Program-made: the position numbers and the translations under genes
Shown here: positions 1 through 8,504 of the stretch, one piece after another
Layout: each line of letters opens with the position of its first letter
Numbering within the stretch: the stretch's first letter is position 1
The notes under the pieces: generated by a model
What the model was told of the DNA's origin: nothing
Database searches by the model: none
The model's input: the letters and a program-made list of their open reading frames with translations, nothing else
Assembly: GCA_025800125.1 (NCBI GenBank)
Contig: JAOXSF010000174.1
Location: 1-47,564 of the forward strand
Direction of reading: 5' to 3'
Length of the DNA: 47,564 nt
From: Marinobacterium sp.
GTDB taxonomy: Bacteria; Pseudomonadota; Gammaproteobacteria; Pseudomonadales; Balneatricaceae

Positions 1-14
1 TGTTAACCAGTTTC

Positions 15-131
15 GCCTGGCGACCATAGAGCTGTGGAACCACCTGATCCCATCCCGAACTCAGTAGTGAAACGCAGCCTCGCCGATGGTAGTGTGGGGT
101 TTCCCCATGTGAGAGTAGGGCATCGCCAGGC
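15..131 (+). rRNA. rrf: 5S ribosomal RNA
   Basis: About 117 nt match the bacterial 5S rRNA pattern. The terminal helix pairs the gcctggcgacc end with the gccaggc end, and the internal block CCCGAACTCAGTAGTGAAAC is the conserved loop region. The window begins only a few bases upstream, so this is the last gene of an rRNA operon whose 16S and 23S genes lie outside. The ends are set from the terminal helix and could be off by 1-2 nt. Confidence 0.97.
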
Positions 132-146
132 ATCTAATACCGAGAG

Positions 147-176
147 ACCCCCAGCACACTGTGCCGGGGGTTTTTT
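147..176 (+). terminator. Rho-independent terminator of the rRNA operon
   Basis: A GC-rich hairpin pairs CCCCC (148-152) with GGGGG (166-170) and GCAC with GTGC around an ACT loop. Six T residues follow at 171-176. It sits 16 nt after the 5S gene, as expected for the end of an rrn operon. Confidence 0.93.
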
Positions 177-231
177 CGTTAGCTATTTTGTAGATTAATA
201 TTCATTAATCTTTATTAAGAACTCTTCATAC

Positions 232-271
232 TTAGTTGTAGATACTAACTATTAGTTGTAGATACTAACTA
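232..271. repeat. Tandem 20-bp repeat, two exact copies
   Basis: The unit ttagttgtagatactaacta occurs twice back to back (232-251 and 252-271). Each copy is partly palindromic (TTAGT...ACTAA). It lies in an AT-rich stretch (181-312) between the rRNA terminator and the first transposase remnant, which otherwise shows no gene. It could be a leftover of an insertion-sequence end or target site, or a regulator site. No function is assigned. Confidence 0.8.
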
Positions 272-312
272 AGAGCTGGCATTCGAGACACTGGTGGTAG
301 CATTTCTAATGG

Positions 313-846
313 CTATGCCTGAGTTAGTTGTTGTGGATATCGCTCAACAGCTTTCAGCAGACATAGTTCAGCAGTTAAGTCCGTAGAATAACGCTCCAGC
401 ATCTGCCATCATCCCAGGTAGTTCTTCAGATATTTGGTTGTTACTCCATGAAACCGCGCCATCCAGTTCTTCAGACGGCTGTGATAAAGCGACACGAGGG
501 CCCCGTGCGCGGATGGCCTCATGCTGGATTTCATATTTTCGCGCAAAGGCGGCGTGCACAGATGCCCCGTCAGTGCAGAGCACTGATTCAGGATCGATAA
601 GCGGTTTCAGGGCTCGTTCGATGTGCTTTGCCTCCACTTTTTCTAATATTAAATCGGCAGTTTTCTGGTGGTGATCCCGGACAATCAGAGCGGGTATGTA
701 ATCGGGACTATAACCGCGAGTACGTCCGACACCACCGAGCTTACACGCTGGTCCAGGTAATCCGCGTTGTCCTTTGAGCGACTCAAGAAAGAACGTCTTG
801 TAACCCTCCCCTAAAACCAGACCCGCGTTAACTGGAGTTCCCCAGG
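313..846 (-). pseudogene. IS1595-family (ISXO2-like) transposase remnant
   Basis: The reverse strand encodes a recognisable ISXO2-like DDE transposase core. It includes TFFLESLKGQRG, then GGVGRTRGYSPDYIP, LIVRDHHQKTADLILEK and CTDGASVHAAFARKYEIQHE. Near 484-494 the frame shifts and the segment that normally holds the HIQNVN-type motif is deleted. The C-terminal part continues in another frame as YHSRLKNWMARFHG, then KYLKNYLG. There a TGA replaces the expected Trp codon, and the frame closes at a TAG at 313-315. The N-terminal helix-turn-helix/zinc part is missing, and the sequence above about 850 no longer matches the family. This is a dead fragment. Confidence 0.85.
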
Positions 847-912
847 ATACTGCAACCGTGCAAAGGAGAACAACACGTGCGCACATGGGGTTTCTCAGAA
901 TCATAGATCGTA

Positions 913-1925
913 CAGATTCTGAAGTCAGTCGAAGCAGGACGAACTGTCAAGGATGTCCGTCGTGAACATAGTATTTCTGACGCCACCTACTATAACTGGA
1001 AATCAAAGTACGGAGGCATGGAAGCGTCGGATATCAAGCGATTGAAAGAACCTGGGTATGAGAACCGGCGACTGACTCAGATGTTTGCTGATCTGAGCCT
1101 GGAAAACTACGCTCTGAAAGACGTCATCGAAAAAAGCTATAAGCACTACTGAAAGAAAATAACTGGAGAACTACCTGCTCAATGTTCACCAGTTCAGTAC
1201 TCGGCAAGCGTGTCGAGCCATCGGTCTTCAGCGGTCAGTTTACTACTACCAGCCTGATACATCACGTGACGAGCTGATCTCGCAGAAGTAGTTTGCCGAA
1301 GCTTCAGGAAATTGTTCCGGAAGTTACTAGCGCACGGTTTGTCGTGGAACCACAAACGGGTTTATCGGGTATACAAGTTGATAAAGCCTAACTTGAAACG
1401 CAGAGGCAAAAAGCGGCTACCAAACCGCAATCCGCAGCCGCTTTCAGTGCCCGAAGGTATCAATCAGTGCTGGTCAATGGATTTCATACATGATGCTCTG
1501 ATCTACGGCAGGTGCCTCAGGACGTTTAATATCGTAGACGATTTCAACCGTTAGGCGTTATCAGTTGAGATCGACCTTACCTCTCTGCTGCACGTGTAAT
1601 CCGCACGTTTGAGCGAGTCGTGGCATTGGGTGGATTACCGTCAGCTATCCGTGTTGATAACAGCCCCGAGTTCATCGCAATCGTGCTGGCGGAGTGGGCA
1701 TAAGTGCTGGGCTTCATTGAGCCGGGTAAACCAACGCAACATGCTTATATTGAATGGTCAAATCGCACCTGTCGAACCACGTAGTGCTGGACTTCCATCG
1801 GTTCAGGGCACTGACAAAAGTATGTGAGATCACGCGATCAATAGCTGAATGATTACAGCGGTAAGCGACCTTATGGGTCACTGGGCGTTCTCCCTTGCCT
1901 GCGCCCTGCACCAGGCAACGTATAA
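913..1925 (+). pseudogene. IS3-family (IS407 group) transposase orfA/orfB remnant
   Basis: The orfA tail is readable from 913 to 1152: QILKSVEAGRTVKDV, SDATYYNWKSKYGGMEASD, then a leucine-zipper-like stretch. orfB follows in broken pieces. NYLLNVHQFSTRQACRAIGL ends in a stop near 1290. NHKRVYRVYKLIKPNLKRRG and CWSMDFIHDALIYGRCL with FNIVDDFNR run to about 1554. A shifted piece follows with GLPSAIRVDNSPEFIAIVLA and IEPGKPTQHAYIEWSN. These match the IS407-type integrase core, including the first two DDE aspartates. At least four stops or frameshifts are present, so no active transposase can be made. Confidence 0.85.
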
Positions 1926-1929
1926 ACTC

Positions 1930-2265
1930 ACCTGGCCGGGCAAGCTGGACCCGTTCAAAGCCCCATCATCGATCAGCAGCTGGAGCAGAACGTCTGGAAT
2001 GCCGAGGTGATCTACCAGATGTTGCGGGAACAGGGCTATACCGGAGGCCGTACTCTGGTGCGAACCAAGCGGGTGCTACGACCAGTCATGAGTCGAAAGC
2101 TTCCACCACTTCGGTGGCGTGCTGAGAACCGTACTGGTGCATAACCAGAAAGTGGCGGTGCTGAGCCACCAGGCACGTAGTGCCGCGGTATTCAATGAAG
2201 GCTTCCTGCAACTGGCAGCTCATGATGGCTTTACGCCCCGCACCTGCCGTCCACAACGCCCCCGT
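1930..2265 (+). pseudogene. IS21-family istA transposase remnant
   Basis: Two frames hold IstA-like pieces. The first (about 1945-2090) reads GKLDPFKAP, then a segment with NAEVIYQMLREQGYTGGRTL. The second (from about 2100) reads HHFGGVLRTVLVHNQKVAVL and FNEGFLQLAAHDGFTPRTCR, matching the part of IstA just before the last catalytic Glu. The central catalytic region is deleted between them. It directly abuts the IS3 remnant upstream and the istB remnant downstream. Confidence 0.7.
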
Positions 2266-2348
2266 ATCAGCCTGAGCGGTGAAATGAGCGTTTACGATAT
2301 CAGCGGCCAGTTGTTGGCACGGTATATCCTGCACGCTGCCAGTGAGGG

Positions 2349-2842
2349 ATGGTAGCGAGGCGCTGTTCGAACAGCTGAAAATGGAACACCTGCCGCAGGT
2401 GCTGGACAGCCTCTGTGAACATGCCAGCAAAACAGGAACTGAACTACCAGGAGTTCCTGGAGCCGCTCCTGGCGGAAGAGTGGAATGGCCGCCATCAGAA
2501 GGGTTTCGAAAGCTGCCTGAAACAGGCCCGCCTGCCATGGATCAAAACACTGGAAACGTCCGACTTAAGTTTCCAGCCGAGTATCGATCATAAAATCGTA
2601 CGGGATCTGGCGGGGCTGGGCTTTATCGAGTGTTGTGAAAACGTGGTACTGCTGGGGCCATCTGGTGTTGACTAAACGCACTTGGCCATCGCGCTGGCGG
2701 TAAAAACCACCGAAGCCGGTCATCGCATCATGTTCCTCAGCCTCGACAAGCTGTTCACTACGCTGCTGCGTGCATGCCAGGAAAACTGGCTTGAGCGCCA
2801 CTTGCAACAATTGACCTATCTCAGACTGCTGGTACTGGATGG
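2349..2842 (+). pseudogene. IS21-family istB ATPase remnant
   Basis: The sequence reads ALFEQLKMEHLPQVLDSLCE, shifts frame near 2425, then continues QELNYQEFLEPLLAEEWN, KTLETSDLSFQPSIDHKIVR and LGFIECCENVVLLGPSGV. That is the normal IstB N-terminal and Walker A region. The Walker A glycine-lysine-threonine is destroyed: the codons after GPSGV read GAC TAA, then ACG CAC. A further piece, LAIALAVKTTEAGHRIMFLS, follows out of a continuous frame. The match stops near 2842, where IS30-type sequence begins. The IstA partner is also broken. Confidence 0.8.
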
Positions 2843-3206
2843 GATCTGTCAGCCTTGCAGAGCGCAAGAGCCGTATGTACCTGGTTCAGAAAGTTGAAAC
2901 GAAAACTGCCACTGCGGTTGCTGATGCCATCATTGACATGCTGATGCATTACAGCGGACAACTGCTCAGGATTTGTAGAGCATCAGAGAGTGTCACAGCA
3001 GGCACTAAAGGCGTCGTTTACGCAGCTTGGGAGCACTGGCTTTTAATAGCTTATTACGCCAGTATGTGTCGAAGGGTTGTGATCTGCGCCCTGTGATGAG
3101 TGAGCAGCTGGCACAGGCCCAGCAGCGGCTTAACCTGAGACCTCGAAAATTCTTTGAGTACAAGCAGCCGCAGATAGTATTTAATGACTATCTGAACACT
3201 GCTTGA
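2843..3206 (+). pseudogene. IS30-family transposase remnant (C-terminal part)
   Basis: The sequence starts abruptly with SVSLAERKSRMYLVQKVETK, then DAIIDMLMHYS, as in the IS30 integrase core. It then shifts frame, loses part of the DNGKEF region and contains two consecutive stop codons near 3047. The C-terminal end is readable from about 3057 as RQYVSKGCDLRPVMSEQLAQ and QQRLNLRPRKFFEYKQPQ, ending in FNDYLNTA and a TGA at 3204-3206. The N-terminal half is absent, so this element was truncated when or after it joined the IS21 fragment. Confidence 0.82.
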
Positions 3207-3250
3207 GATCAGGAGTGTTACACTTCGTAGCTGAATTTGCGATCTATTAT

Positions 3251-3277
3251 GATACTGCACCCGGAGGGTGCAGTATC
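3251..3277. terminator. Perfect 12-bp hairpin between IS debris and the arabinose operon
   Basis: GATACTGCACCC (3251-3262) and GGGTGCAGTATC (3266-3277) pair perfectly around a GGA loop. The hairpin lies 10 nt after the stop of the last gene of the minus-strand operon. No strong T-run follows on either strand, so it may be a weak or Rho-assisted terminator or a relic of an IS end. Confidence 0.5.
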
Positions 3278-3287
3278 GCATTTACAA

Positions 3288-4868
3288 TTAGGCATTTCCT
3301 GCTTTATTACAGGGTACTAAAGAACCTGGTGAAAACCGCTGATATATATGCTGTTTTATATTTTCGTCAAACATTGGCCTGGATATAATTGAGGGGATCA
3401 GCCCTGAACTGAAATCAATATCGGAGCGGTGTGTCCGATTCAAGTATGCTTCAAGCTCTTTTATGTTATTAAAGCTTGAAAAGTCATAAACACAGCTACC
3501 GTTATAGAGTGAAATTTTCTGTTTCAGACTTTCAGGAGTCTCTGGTAAATAGTACGGTGCTCTATCTACCATTATAGAGTTTTTCCCCTTGTAATATAGT
3601 ATTGGGCTTGAGGGAATTCCAATTGATGGCTCTGGAACTGATAAATAGACCACCGTCTCTATTTCCTCTGAAAGGTTTGCTGGTTTATAGTTTTCTTTCA
3701 TCTGGCTGAAATCAATATAAGTCTGAGTGCCTGAAATGCTACGGAAGTAATCGAATGGCTGTGAAATAAAAAGAGATAAGCCTGTTATTAATGCTAGCTT
3801 TTTGCTAGACATATTGATTTTATACCTGTCAAATATAAAGCATAATACCGATGAGTATATAAACACAAGGCTATAGCCTATTGTCCTTGTATCATAGAGA
3901 TCATATTGTGTTCTTAATCTTATAAAAAACAACACGGTCAGATATATCAAGCCTAGTACAAAAAAGAAAAAAATAGGGCTTTCTTTTACTTGACTAACAT
4001 TAAGGTGTAACTGTGACAGCCCTTTTTCTTTAAACTCTCGAAAAACACTAAACCAGGCAGGAATAATAGCTCCGAAATAAAGAACAAATGCAAGGCCATT
4101 GAATAATATAAAATATAAAATTAAAAATGATATTGACTCTGGAGAATCTATTCTTGGCATTCCAGTACTGAAGCCGAGTTTATAATGATTGAAAGTAAGG
4201 TAAGACAGGAAAAAAATACCAGATACAGCGAATATTGGGAATGATCTTATCGCAAGGTTTTTTCCGTATACGATAAAACTGGTTATGAATATAATAAAAG
4301 CGAGAGGGGCAAAAGCATATCGGGATGAAATTCCGATAATTAAAGCGATAGATAAGACTGCTGCATATTTTTTGAAGGAATACCCTTCGTGTATTTTGAC
4401 AATGGCATAGTATGATAAAGCTAGAGAAAAAAGTAACGCATTCTCAGAAACAGTAAAGTGAAAAATCTTGAGTGTCAGAGGGTTAACGATAATAAAGAAA
4501 GCAAGTAATATATTTTTTGATGCTCTATGTATTAAAATTGCGCTACAGAACACTAAGCCAAGATTAGCAATCTTACTTGCTGTGAACGTATCAATAAAAC
4601 CAGAAATAGCAGAAATTATAGCTATTAAAAAGGGGTATCCACAAGGAAACATTGCATAGTAGCTACCATCTATAGTACAACTTCCATGATCTAAAAGAGA
4701 TTCTGAAATCTCAAGGTATTTCCATGAATCTCGAGTGATAAAGCCTACATTTATAGAATAAATACAAGCTGCTATTAAAGCAGAAATTATTAATATGTAT
4801 GCTGTTATTTCTTGCTTTTTCATTAGCGCTGAAGAGAACCAGCGCCGCTTATTCGATAAAGAAAACAT
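3288..4868 (-). CDS. Polytopic membrane protein, possible GT-C glycosyltransferase (candidate arabinosyltransferase)
   Basis: This is a 526-aa integral membrane protein with about eleven or twelve hydrophobic segments from residue 20 to about 370 and a polar C-terminal region of about 140 residues. Early in the protein, TRDSWKYLEISESLLDHG is followed by YYAMFPCGYPFLIA. This resembles the first extracytoplasmic loop of GT-C/PMT-like transferases (an acidic residue and a Tyr, then a PPGYPLLI-type motif), which use polyprenyl-phosphate sugars. It is the last gene of the operon, 18 nt after the HAD phosphatase. It is clearly more AT-rich than its neighbours, suggesting separate acquisition. By position it is the best candidate to transfer the arabinose made by the upstream genes. 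I do not recognise a specific family, so a flippase or polymerase role is also possible. Confidence 0.6.
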   Translation of the reverse strand: MFSLSNKRRWFSSALMKKQEITAYILIISALIAACIYSINVGFITRDSWKYLEISESLLDHGSCTIDGSYYAMFPCGYPFLIAIISAISGFIDTFTASKIANLGLVFCSAILIHRASKNILLAFFIIVNPLTLKIFHFTVSENALLFSLALSYYAIVKIHEGYSFKKYAAVLSIALIIGISSRYAFAPLAFIIFITSFIVYGKNLAIRSFPIFAVSGIFFLSYLTFNHYKLGFSTGMPRIDSPESISFLILYFILFNGLAFVLYFGAIIPAWFSVFREFKEKGLSQLHLNVSQVKESPIFFFFVLGLIYLTVLFFIRLRTQYDLYDTRTIGYSLVFIYSSVLCFIFDRYKINMSSKKLALITGLSLFISQPFDYFRSISGTQTYIDFSQMKENYKPANLSEEIETVVYLSVPEPSIGIPSSPILYYKGKNSIMVDRAPYYLPETPESLKQKISLYNGSCVYDFSSFNNIKELEAYLNRTHRSDIDFSSGLIPSIISRPMFDENIKQHIYQRFSPGSLVPCNKAGNA

Positions 4869-4886
4869 CTGTTGGTATTCCTTACT

Positions 4887-5513
4887 TTAAACCTTAGTGA
4901 AGCCTTCAGGCTTTAGAATATATCCATGATCGACGTGATTCAGCATCGCGGTGTCGCCATTGCTATCTCCATATGCGTAGGTAGTTATATCTGGGCAGTT
5001 CTCTCCCATCCAGGCTGTGATTCGGCTAACTTTTTCATCGCCAAAACAATTTTGGCTGATAATACTTTGATGTTTTCCCTGAAAATAATCAGGCTGAAGC
5101 TGAGTGCATAAAAGGTGGTCAAACCCTTGTAGCTTTGACCACTCAGACAGATAAATATCGAGTGAGGCACTGACCAGCACACAGGTATGCCCTTGTTGCT
5201 GGTGCCAGCGTAGTTTCTGCATTCCTTTTTCGCGTAGCATTGTCGGGAGTTTTGTGTGGCAGAACAGTGTGCCGGAGTCTTGTAAGGAGGAGTATGACTG
5301 TTTTTTAAATGCCCTCTTCAGAAGGGCCGCTTTTGCTATGTCGTTACGAACAAAGCCTAGCGCATATCCAGCAAGAATAGGGCTGGTAAGCAGCAGTTGG
5401 GTATAAAACCTTGTACTACCTGCCAGAAACTTCAGGAATGGAAGCAGAGTATCTCCTTCCGTTAAGGTACCATCAAAGTCGAAGAAGGCGATGGTATTCT
5501 GTTTATCTGTCAT
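4887..5513 (-). CDS. HAD-superfamily phosphatase (HAD-IB type)
   Basis: This 208-aa protein has all the haloacid-dehalogenase motifs. FFDFDGTL near residues 10-17 carries the nucleophile Asp and the general acid Asp. VLVSASLD near 112-119 is motif II, GDEKVSRI carries the motif III Lys, and YGDSNGDTAM near 181-190 is the Mg-binding motif IV. A cap domain lies between motifs I and II. Its ATG overlaps the stop of the upstream reductase gene by 4 nt. In mycobacteria the 5-phosphate of decaprenyl-phosphoryl-5-phosphoribose is removed by a dedicated phosphatase before DprE1 acts. Here this HAD enzyme is the only phosphatase in the operon, so that role is inferred. Confidence 0.85.
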   Translation of the reverse strand: MTDKQNTIAFFDFDGTLTEGDTLLPFLKFLAGSTRFYTQLLLTSPILAGYALGFVRNDIAKAALLKRAFKKQSYSSLQDSGTLFCHTKLPTMLREKGMQKLRWHQQQGHTCVLVSASLDIYLSEWSKLQGFDHLLCTQLQPDYFQGKHQSIISQNCFGDEKVSRITAWMGENCPDITTYAYGDSNGDTAMLNHVDHGYILKPEGFTKV

Positions 5514-6265
5514 AGTGATAATCTTTTGAAAATACTTTCTGGAATAGATCTTATGATCAACATGATCAGTTGCCAGAAGCCTGGAAGGTATACCTCCCCT
5601 TTGCCCTTCTGCATCGAGCGGATAATGCCCCTCGCGACTTTGTCAGGCTGCGCCCAGAGGAAGCCTGATTTATCAAAGCCCTTAGTCATCGGTGTATCAA
5701 CAAAGCCGGGTTTTATCGTGACCACACTGACATTGTGCTTGTGAAGTCTGTTACGAAGGCCCTGCATGAACAGACTTACCATACCTTTGGCTGCACCGTA
5801 GATATAGTTACTCTGGCGGCCACGGTCTCCAGCAACTGAGCTGATTGTTGCGATTACACCACGTTGTTGTTTTTCAAAACGGTTCGCAAGCAGGGTAAGC
5901 AGGCTGATGACACTGAGTGCGTTTGTATCAAATTCCTGAAGGGTAAGAGTTATGTCTTGCTCACATTTTTGCTGTTCAGGAAGAGACCCGTGTGCGATTA
6001 GTGCGGCATCAAGCCCACCCAGGCTGTCATTGGCCGTTGCAATCAGAGACTCATGTTTATCTGTCCGGGTCAGATCGGCACTTATACCATCAATAATCTG
6101 TGAATTTCCTGCACGAGTTTTCAGATCTGCAATGACAGTGGCCAGCCGCTCAGGGTTACGGCCGATGCAATAGACTGATGCACCTTGCTGGACAAGCTGA
6201 CGTGCTGTCTGCTCTGCAATGCTTGAAGTGGCTCCGAATATTACAACACGGTTTAAAGTGTTCAT
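5510..6265 (-). CDS. SDR-family oxidoreductase, DprE2-like keto-reductase
   Basis: This is a 251-aa short-chain dehydrogenase/reductase. The nucleotide-binding motif is GATSSIAE near residues 11-18, the catalytic Ser lies in TISSVAGDRG near 140-149, and the active-site pair is YGAAK. The segment VVTIKPGFVDTPMTKGF is typical of DprE2 relatives. In the DprE1/DprE2 pathway, the DprE2 enzyme reduces the 2'-keto intermediate with NADH to give polyprenyl-phosphoryl-arabinose. Its start overlaps the stop of the DprE1-like gene by 4 nt and its stop overlaps the HAD start by 4 nt, so translation is coupled. It could be another SDR, but the adjacent DprE1-like oxidase makes the epimerase role the best reading. 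Confidence 0.85.
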   Translation of the reverse strand: MNTLNRVVIFGATSSIAEQTARQLVQQGASVYCIGRNPERLATVIADLKTRAGNSQIIDGISADLTRTDKHESLIATANDSLGGLDAALIAHGSLPEQQKCEQDITLTLQEFDTNALSVISLLTLLANRFEKQQRGVIATISSVAGDRGRQSNYIYGAAKGMVSLFMQGLRNRLHKHNVSVVTIKPGFVDTPMTKGFDKSGFLWAQPDKVARGIIRSMQKGKGEVYLPGFWQLIMLIIRSIPESIFKRLSL

Positions 6266-7557
6266 GCGGTCATACGTCTCCAGAAGTGGGAAGAAAAAGC
6301 AGGGTCAACAAAGTTGCAGAATTTTTCCCAGTCGGGATAACCTGCACGGAAAAGCTCTGCCGGCATACGTGCGTCTTTGGCAGGATAAAGTGCGCCCTCA
6401 GCTGCCATTACAATGGCATCCAGTGTTTCAAAAAGCTTTAGTGTGCGTTCGCCTCGGTTGGGAAAGTCCAGCGCCAGGGTGGCACCCGGGCGGGGAAATG
6501 ACAGGAGTCCCCGTGATGGTTTCTGACCGAACGTTTTAAGTACTGCCAAAAATGATCCCTGCCCGCTGGCAGCGATAGCTTTGAGCAATTCTGAGGTTGC
6601 TTCTGGTGCTACTGCTGGCGGTAAAACACATTGATACTGATAGAAGCCTTTATGGCCGTAAATGCGGTTCCAGTTCTGGATGGCATCAAGAGGATAAAAA
6701 TAGGGCGAGTAGTGACACAGACTACCCTGTGCTTTAAGCGGTTGTCGGTAATAAACGTTATTAAAGCTACGCAAACTCAGGTTGTTAATCAGGGAGAATG
6801 GCGGAGTGACGGGTACGGTAAGTGGTAATTCGCGGTAGCGTGGCAGCTGAGGTTGACTGGCAGCGTGCTGACCCGTTAATAGAATGCCCCGGCCTCGTGC
6901 GTTATTACGTGCCAGACAGTCAATCCAGGCGACAGTGTACGGCCAGTTCTGTTCGGCTTTCTCATTGAGATACCAGAATTCATCAAGGTTGCCAAAGCGC
7001 TGTGCTTCAACCCACATCCAAGAATTCTGTATCGACATCAGCTGTATTTCAACCCAGCTGATCAGGCCGGTCAGCCCAAGTCCGCCTATCGTAGCGTAAA
7101 AGTACTCATGGTTATCGTCGGGGCTGCATACCAGTGCTTCGCCATCAGATTTTATCAGCTCAAAGGCTGTGACATGGTGGCCGAAGCTGCCCGCTTCATG
7201 GTGGTTTTTTCCATGCACATCATTTGCCAGACAGCCCCCCACCGTTGCATAACGAGTACCTGGTGTTGAAGGTAAAAACCAGCCATGGGGCACAATCAGC
7301 TGAAGTATCTCTTCCAGAGTGACGCCACTCTGACATCTCAGAATACCCTGATGACGGTCAAAATGAATGAAACGATCCAGTGTGCGTGTATGGAGTAGAG
7401 TTCCCTGATCACTCAGGCAGACATCACCATAACTGCGACCATTACCATATATACAGAAGGGAAGTGTTGCCTGATCTGGTAGGGAGGGGGCCGATAGTGC
7501 CTGCACAGTGTCAGGGGTAATGCGAGGCAGACGGTTCCATGAATGCAGAGGCTTCAT
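6262..7557 (-). CDS. FAD-dependent oxidoreductase, DprE1-like decaprenylphosphoryl-ribose 2'-oxidase
   Basis: This is a 431-aa FAD-binding PCMH-type oxidase. IYGNGRSYGD (near residue 36) and PGTRYATVGGCLANDVHGKN, continuing HHEAGSFG, match the FAD and substrate region of DprE1, including the His and Lys of the VHGKNHH motif. The C-terminal part has FLAVLKTFG and LLSFPRPGATLALDFP, equivalent to the Mycobacterium tuberculosis inhibitor-binding wall. At the position of the mycobacterial Cys387 (sequence NICVDFP there) this protein has Ala (TLALDFP). It would oxidise the ribose 2'-OH of a polyprenyl-phosphate ribose, with the next gene doing the reduction. The gene overlaps both neighbours by 4 nt. 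Confidence 0.9.
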   Translation of the reverse strand: MKPLHSWNRLPRITPDTVQALSAPSLPDQATLPFCIYGNGRSYGDVCLSDQGTLLHTRTLDRFIHFDRHQGILRCQSGVTLEEILQLIVPHGWFLPSTPGTRYATVGGCLANDVHGKNHHEAGSFGHHVTAFELIKSDGEALVCSPDDNHEYFYATIGGLGLTGLISWVEIQLMSIQNSWMWVEAQRFGNLDEFWYLNEKAEQNWPYTVAWIDCLARNNARGRGILLTGQHAASQPQLPRYRELPLTVPVTPPFSLINNLSLRSFNNVYYRQPLKAQGSLCHYSPYFYPLDAIQNWNRIYGHKGFYQYQCVLPPAVAPEATSELLKAIAASGQGSFLAVLKTFGQKPSRGLLSFPRPGATLALDFPNRGERTLKLFETLDAIVMAAEGALYPAKDARMPAELFRAGYPDWEKFCNFVDPAFSSHFWRRMTA

Positions 7558-8504
7558 ACGGGGGCTTCCTTTTGGCTACGGTAAAGAGCAACAACGCCGA
7601 TAACAACGGCAAACCAGAGTGTTGTCAGGCGAATAAATACGGTTGCTGCGATGGCAGCAGGAGTATCCATACCTTGTAGTACAAGCAGGGATATCATCAC
7701 GGCTTCTGCACCGCCGAGCCCGCCGGGTAAAAAGCTGAGTGCGCCAGCTAACATGGACAGAGCATATACAAACAGCGCAAATGAAAGAGTTGGGTCTGCA
7801 TCCAGCCATTGCAGAACGCAATAGAACGCAAATCCTTCTGCACCCCAGGCGATAAGGCTGATAAGGGTTGCATAGACAATCAGTTGTGGGCTGTGGCAAC
7901 TGCGTGCCTGTGAGAGCATCAGACCAATCTGGCCAGCCAGTTTGTGCAGGCGGCCGCTACCACGTTCTGACCAGTGCTCCAGCATATTTCTTAGCGTTAT
8001 GCTGGAAGTGCAGGCCAGCGCTATAACAACTGCTACAATACCCGCCAGAACAATCTCCTGGGCTTGTGGATACTGGGTCAGTCCAATCAGTGTGAGTAAT
8101 ACAATGGCGACCAGATCAGAAAGTCGTTCACTGATAAATGCAGCAAAGCTTGCTGACCCGGGTACTGCATACCGCTTTAACAGAACACCACGAAATATCT
8201 CTCCAGCCTTGCCCGGTGTGGTTGTTAATGCAAATCCGCTGAGATAAATCCGCAAACTGACAGGCCAGCTTACCGGATGCCCGAGTGCGTCGAGATATAG
8301 CTGCCAGCGCACAAAACGCAAGCCATAATTCAGTAAGGATAATGCCAGCGCTATCAGTGTGCCTGTGCCACCAATCATGATCATGGCTGTTACGACGTTT
8401 TCCCAGCCTCCCCACAGTGAAAACCCCAGATACCCTGCGGCCGCTGCAATAATGGAGAGAATGAGGGCCTTGAAGCGCCAGCCTGAAAGTTGTCCGTTTG
8501 TCAT
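7554..8504 (-). CDS. UPF0104 / LPG-synthase-type transmembrane protein, possible lipid-sugar flippase
   Basis: This 316-aa protein has about eight hydrophobic segments. The stretch GFALTTTPGKAGEIFRGVLL near residues 90-110 and the later FLPGGLGGAEA near 260-270 are hallmarks of the family of membrane proteins related to the flippase half of MprF (UPF0104). Such proteins often sit in glycan or lipid-sugar loci. In this operon it lies between the prenyltransferase and the DprE1-like gene and overlaps each by 4 nt. A plausible but unproven job is moving polyprenyl-phosphoryl-arabinose across the inner membrane. Confidence 0.85.
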   Translation of the reverse strand: MTNGQLSGWRFKALILSIIAAAAGYLGFSLWGGWENVVTAMIMIGGTGTLIALALSLLNYGLRFVRWQLYLDALGHPVSWPVSLRIYLSGFALTTTPGKAGEIFRGVLLKRYAVPGSASFAAFISERLSDLVAIVLLTLIGLTQYPQAQEIVLAGIVAVVIALACTSSITLRNMLEHWSERGSGRLHKLAGQIGLMLSQARSCHSPQLIVYATLISLIAWGAEGFAFYCVLQWLDADPTLSFALFVYALSMLAGALSFLPGGLGGAEAVMISLLVLQGMDTPAAIAATVFIRLTTLWFAVVIGVVALYRSQKEAPV

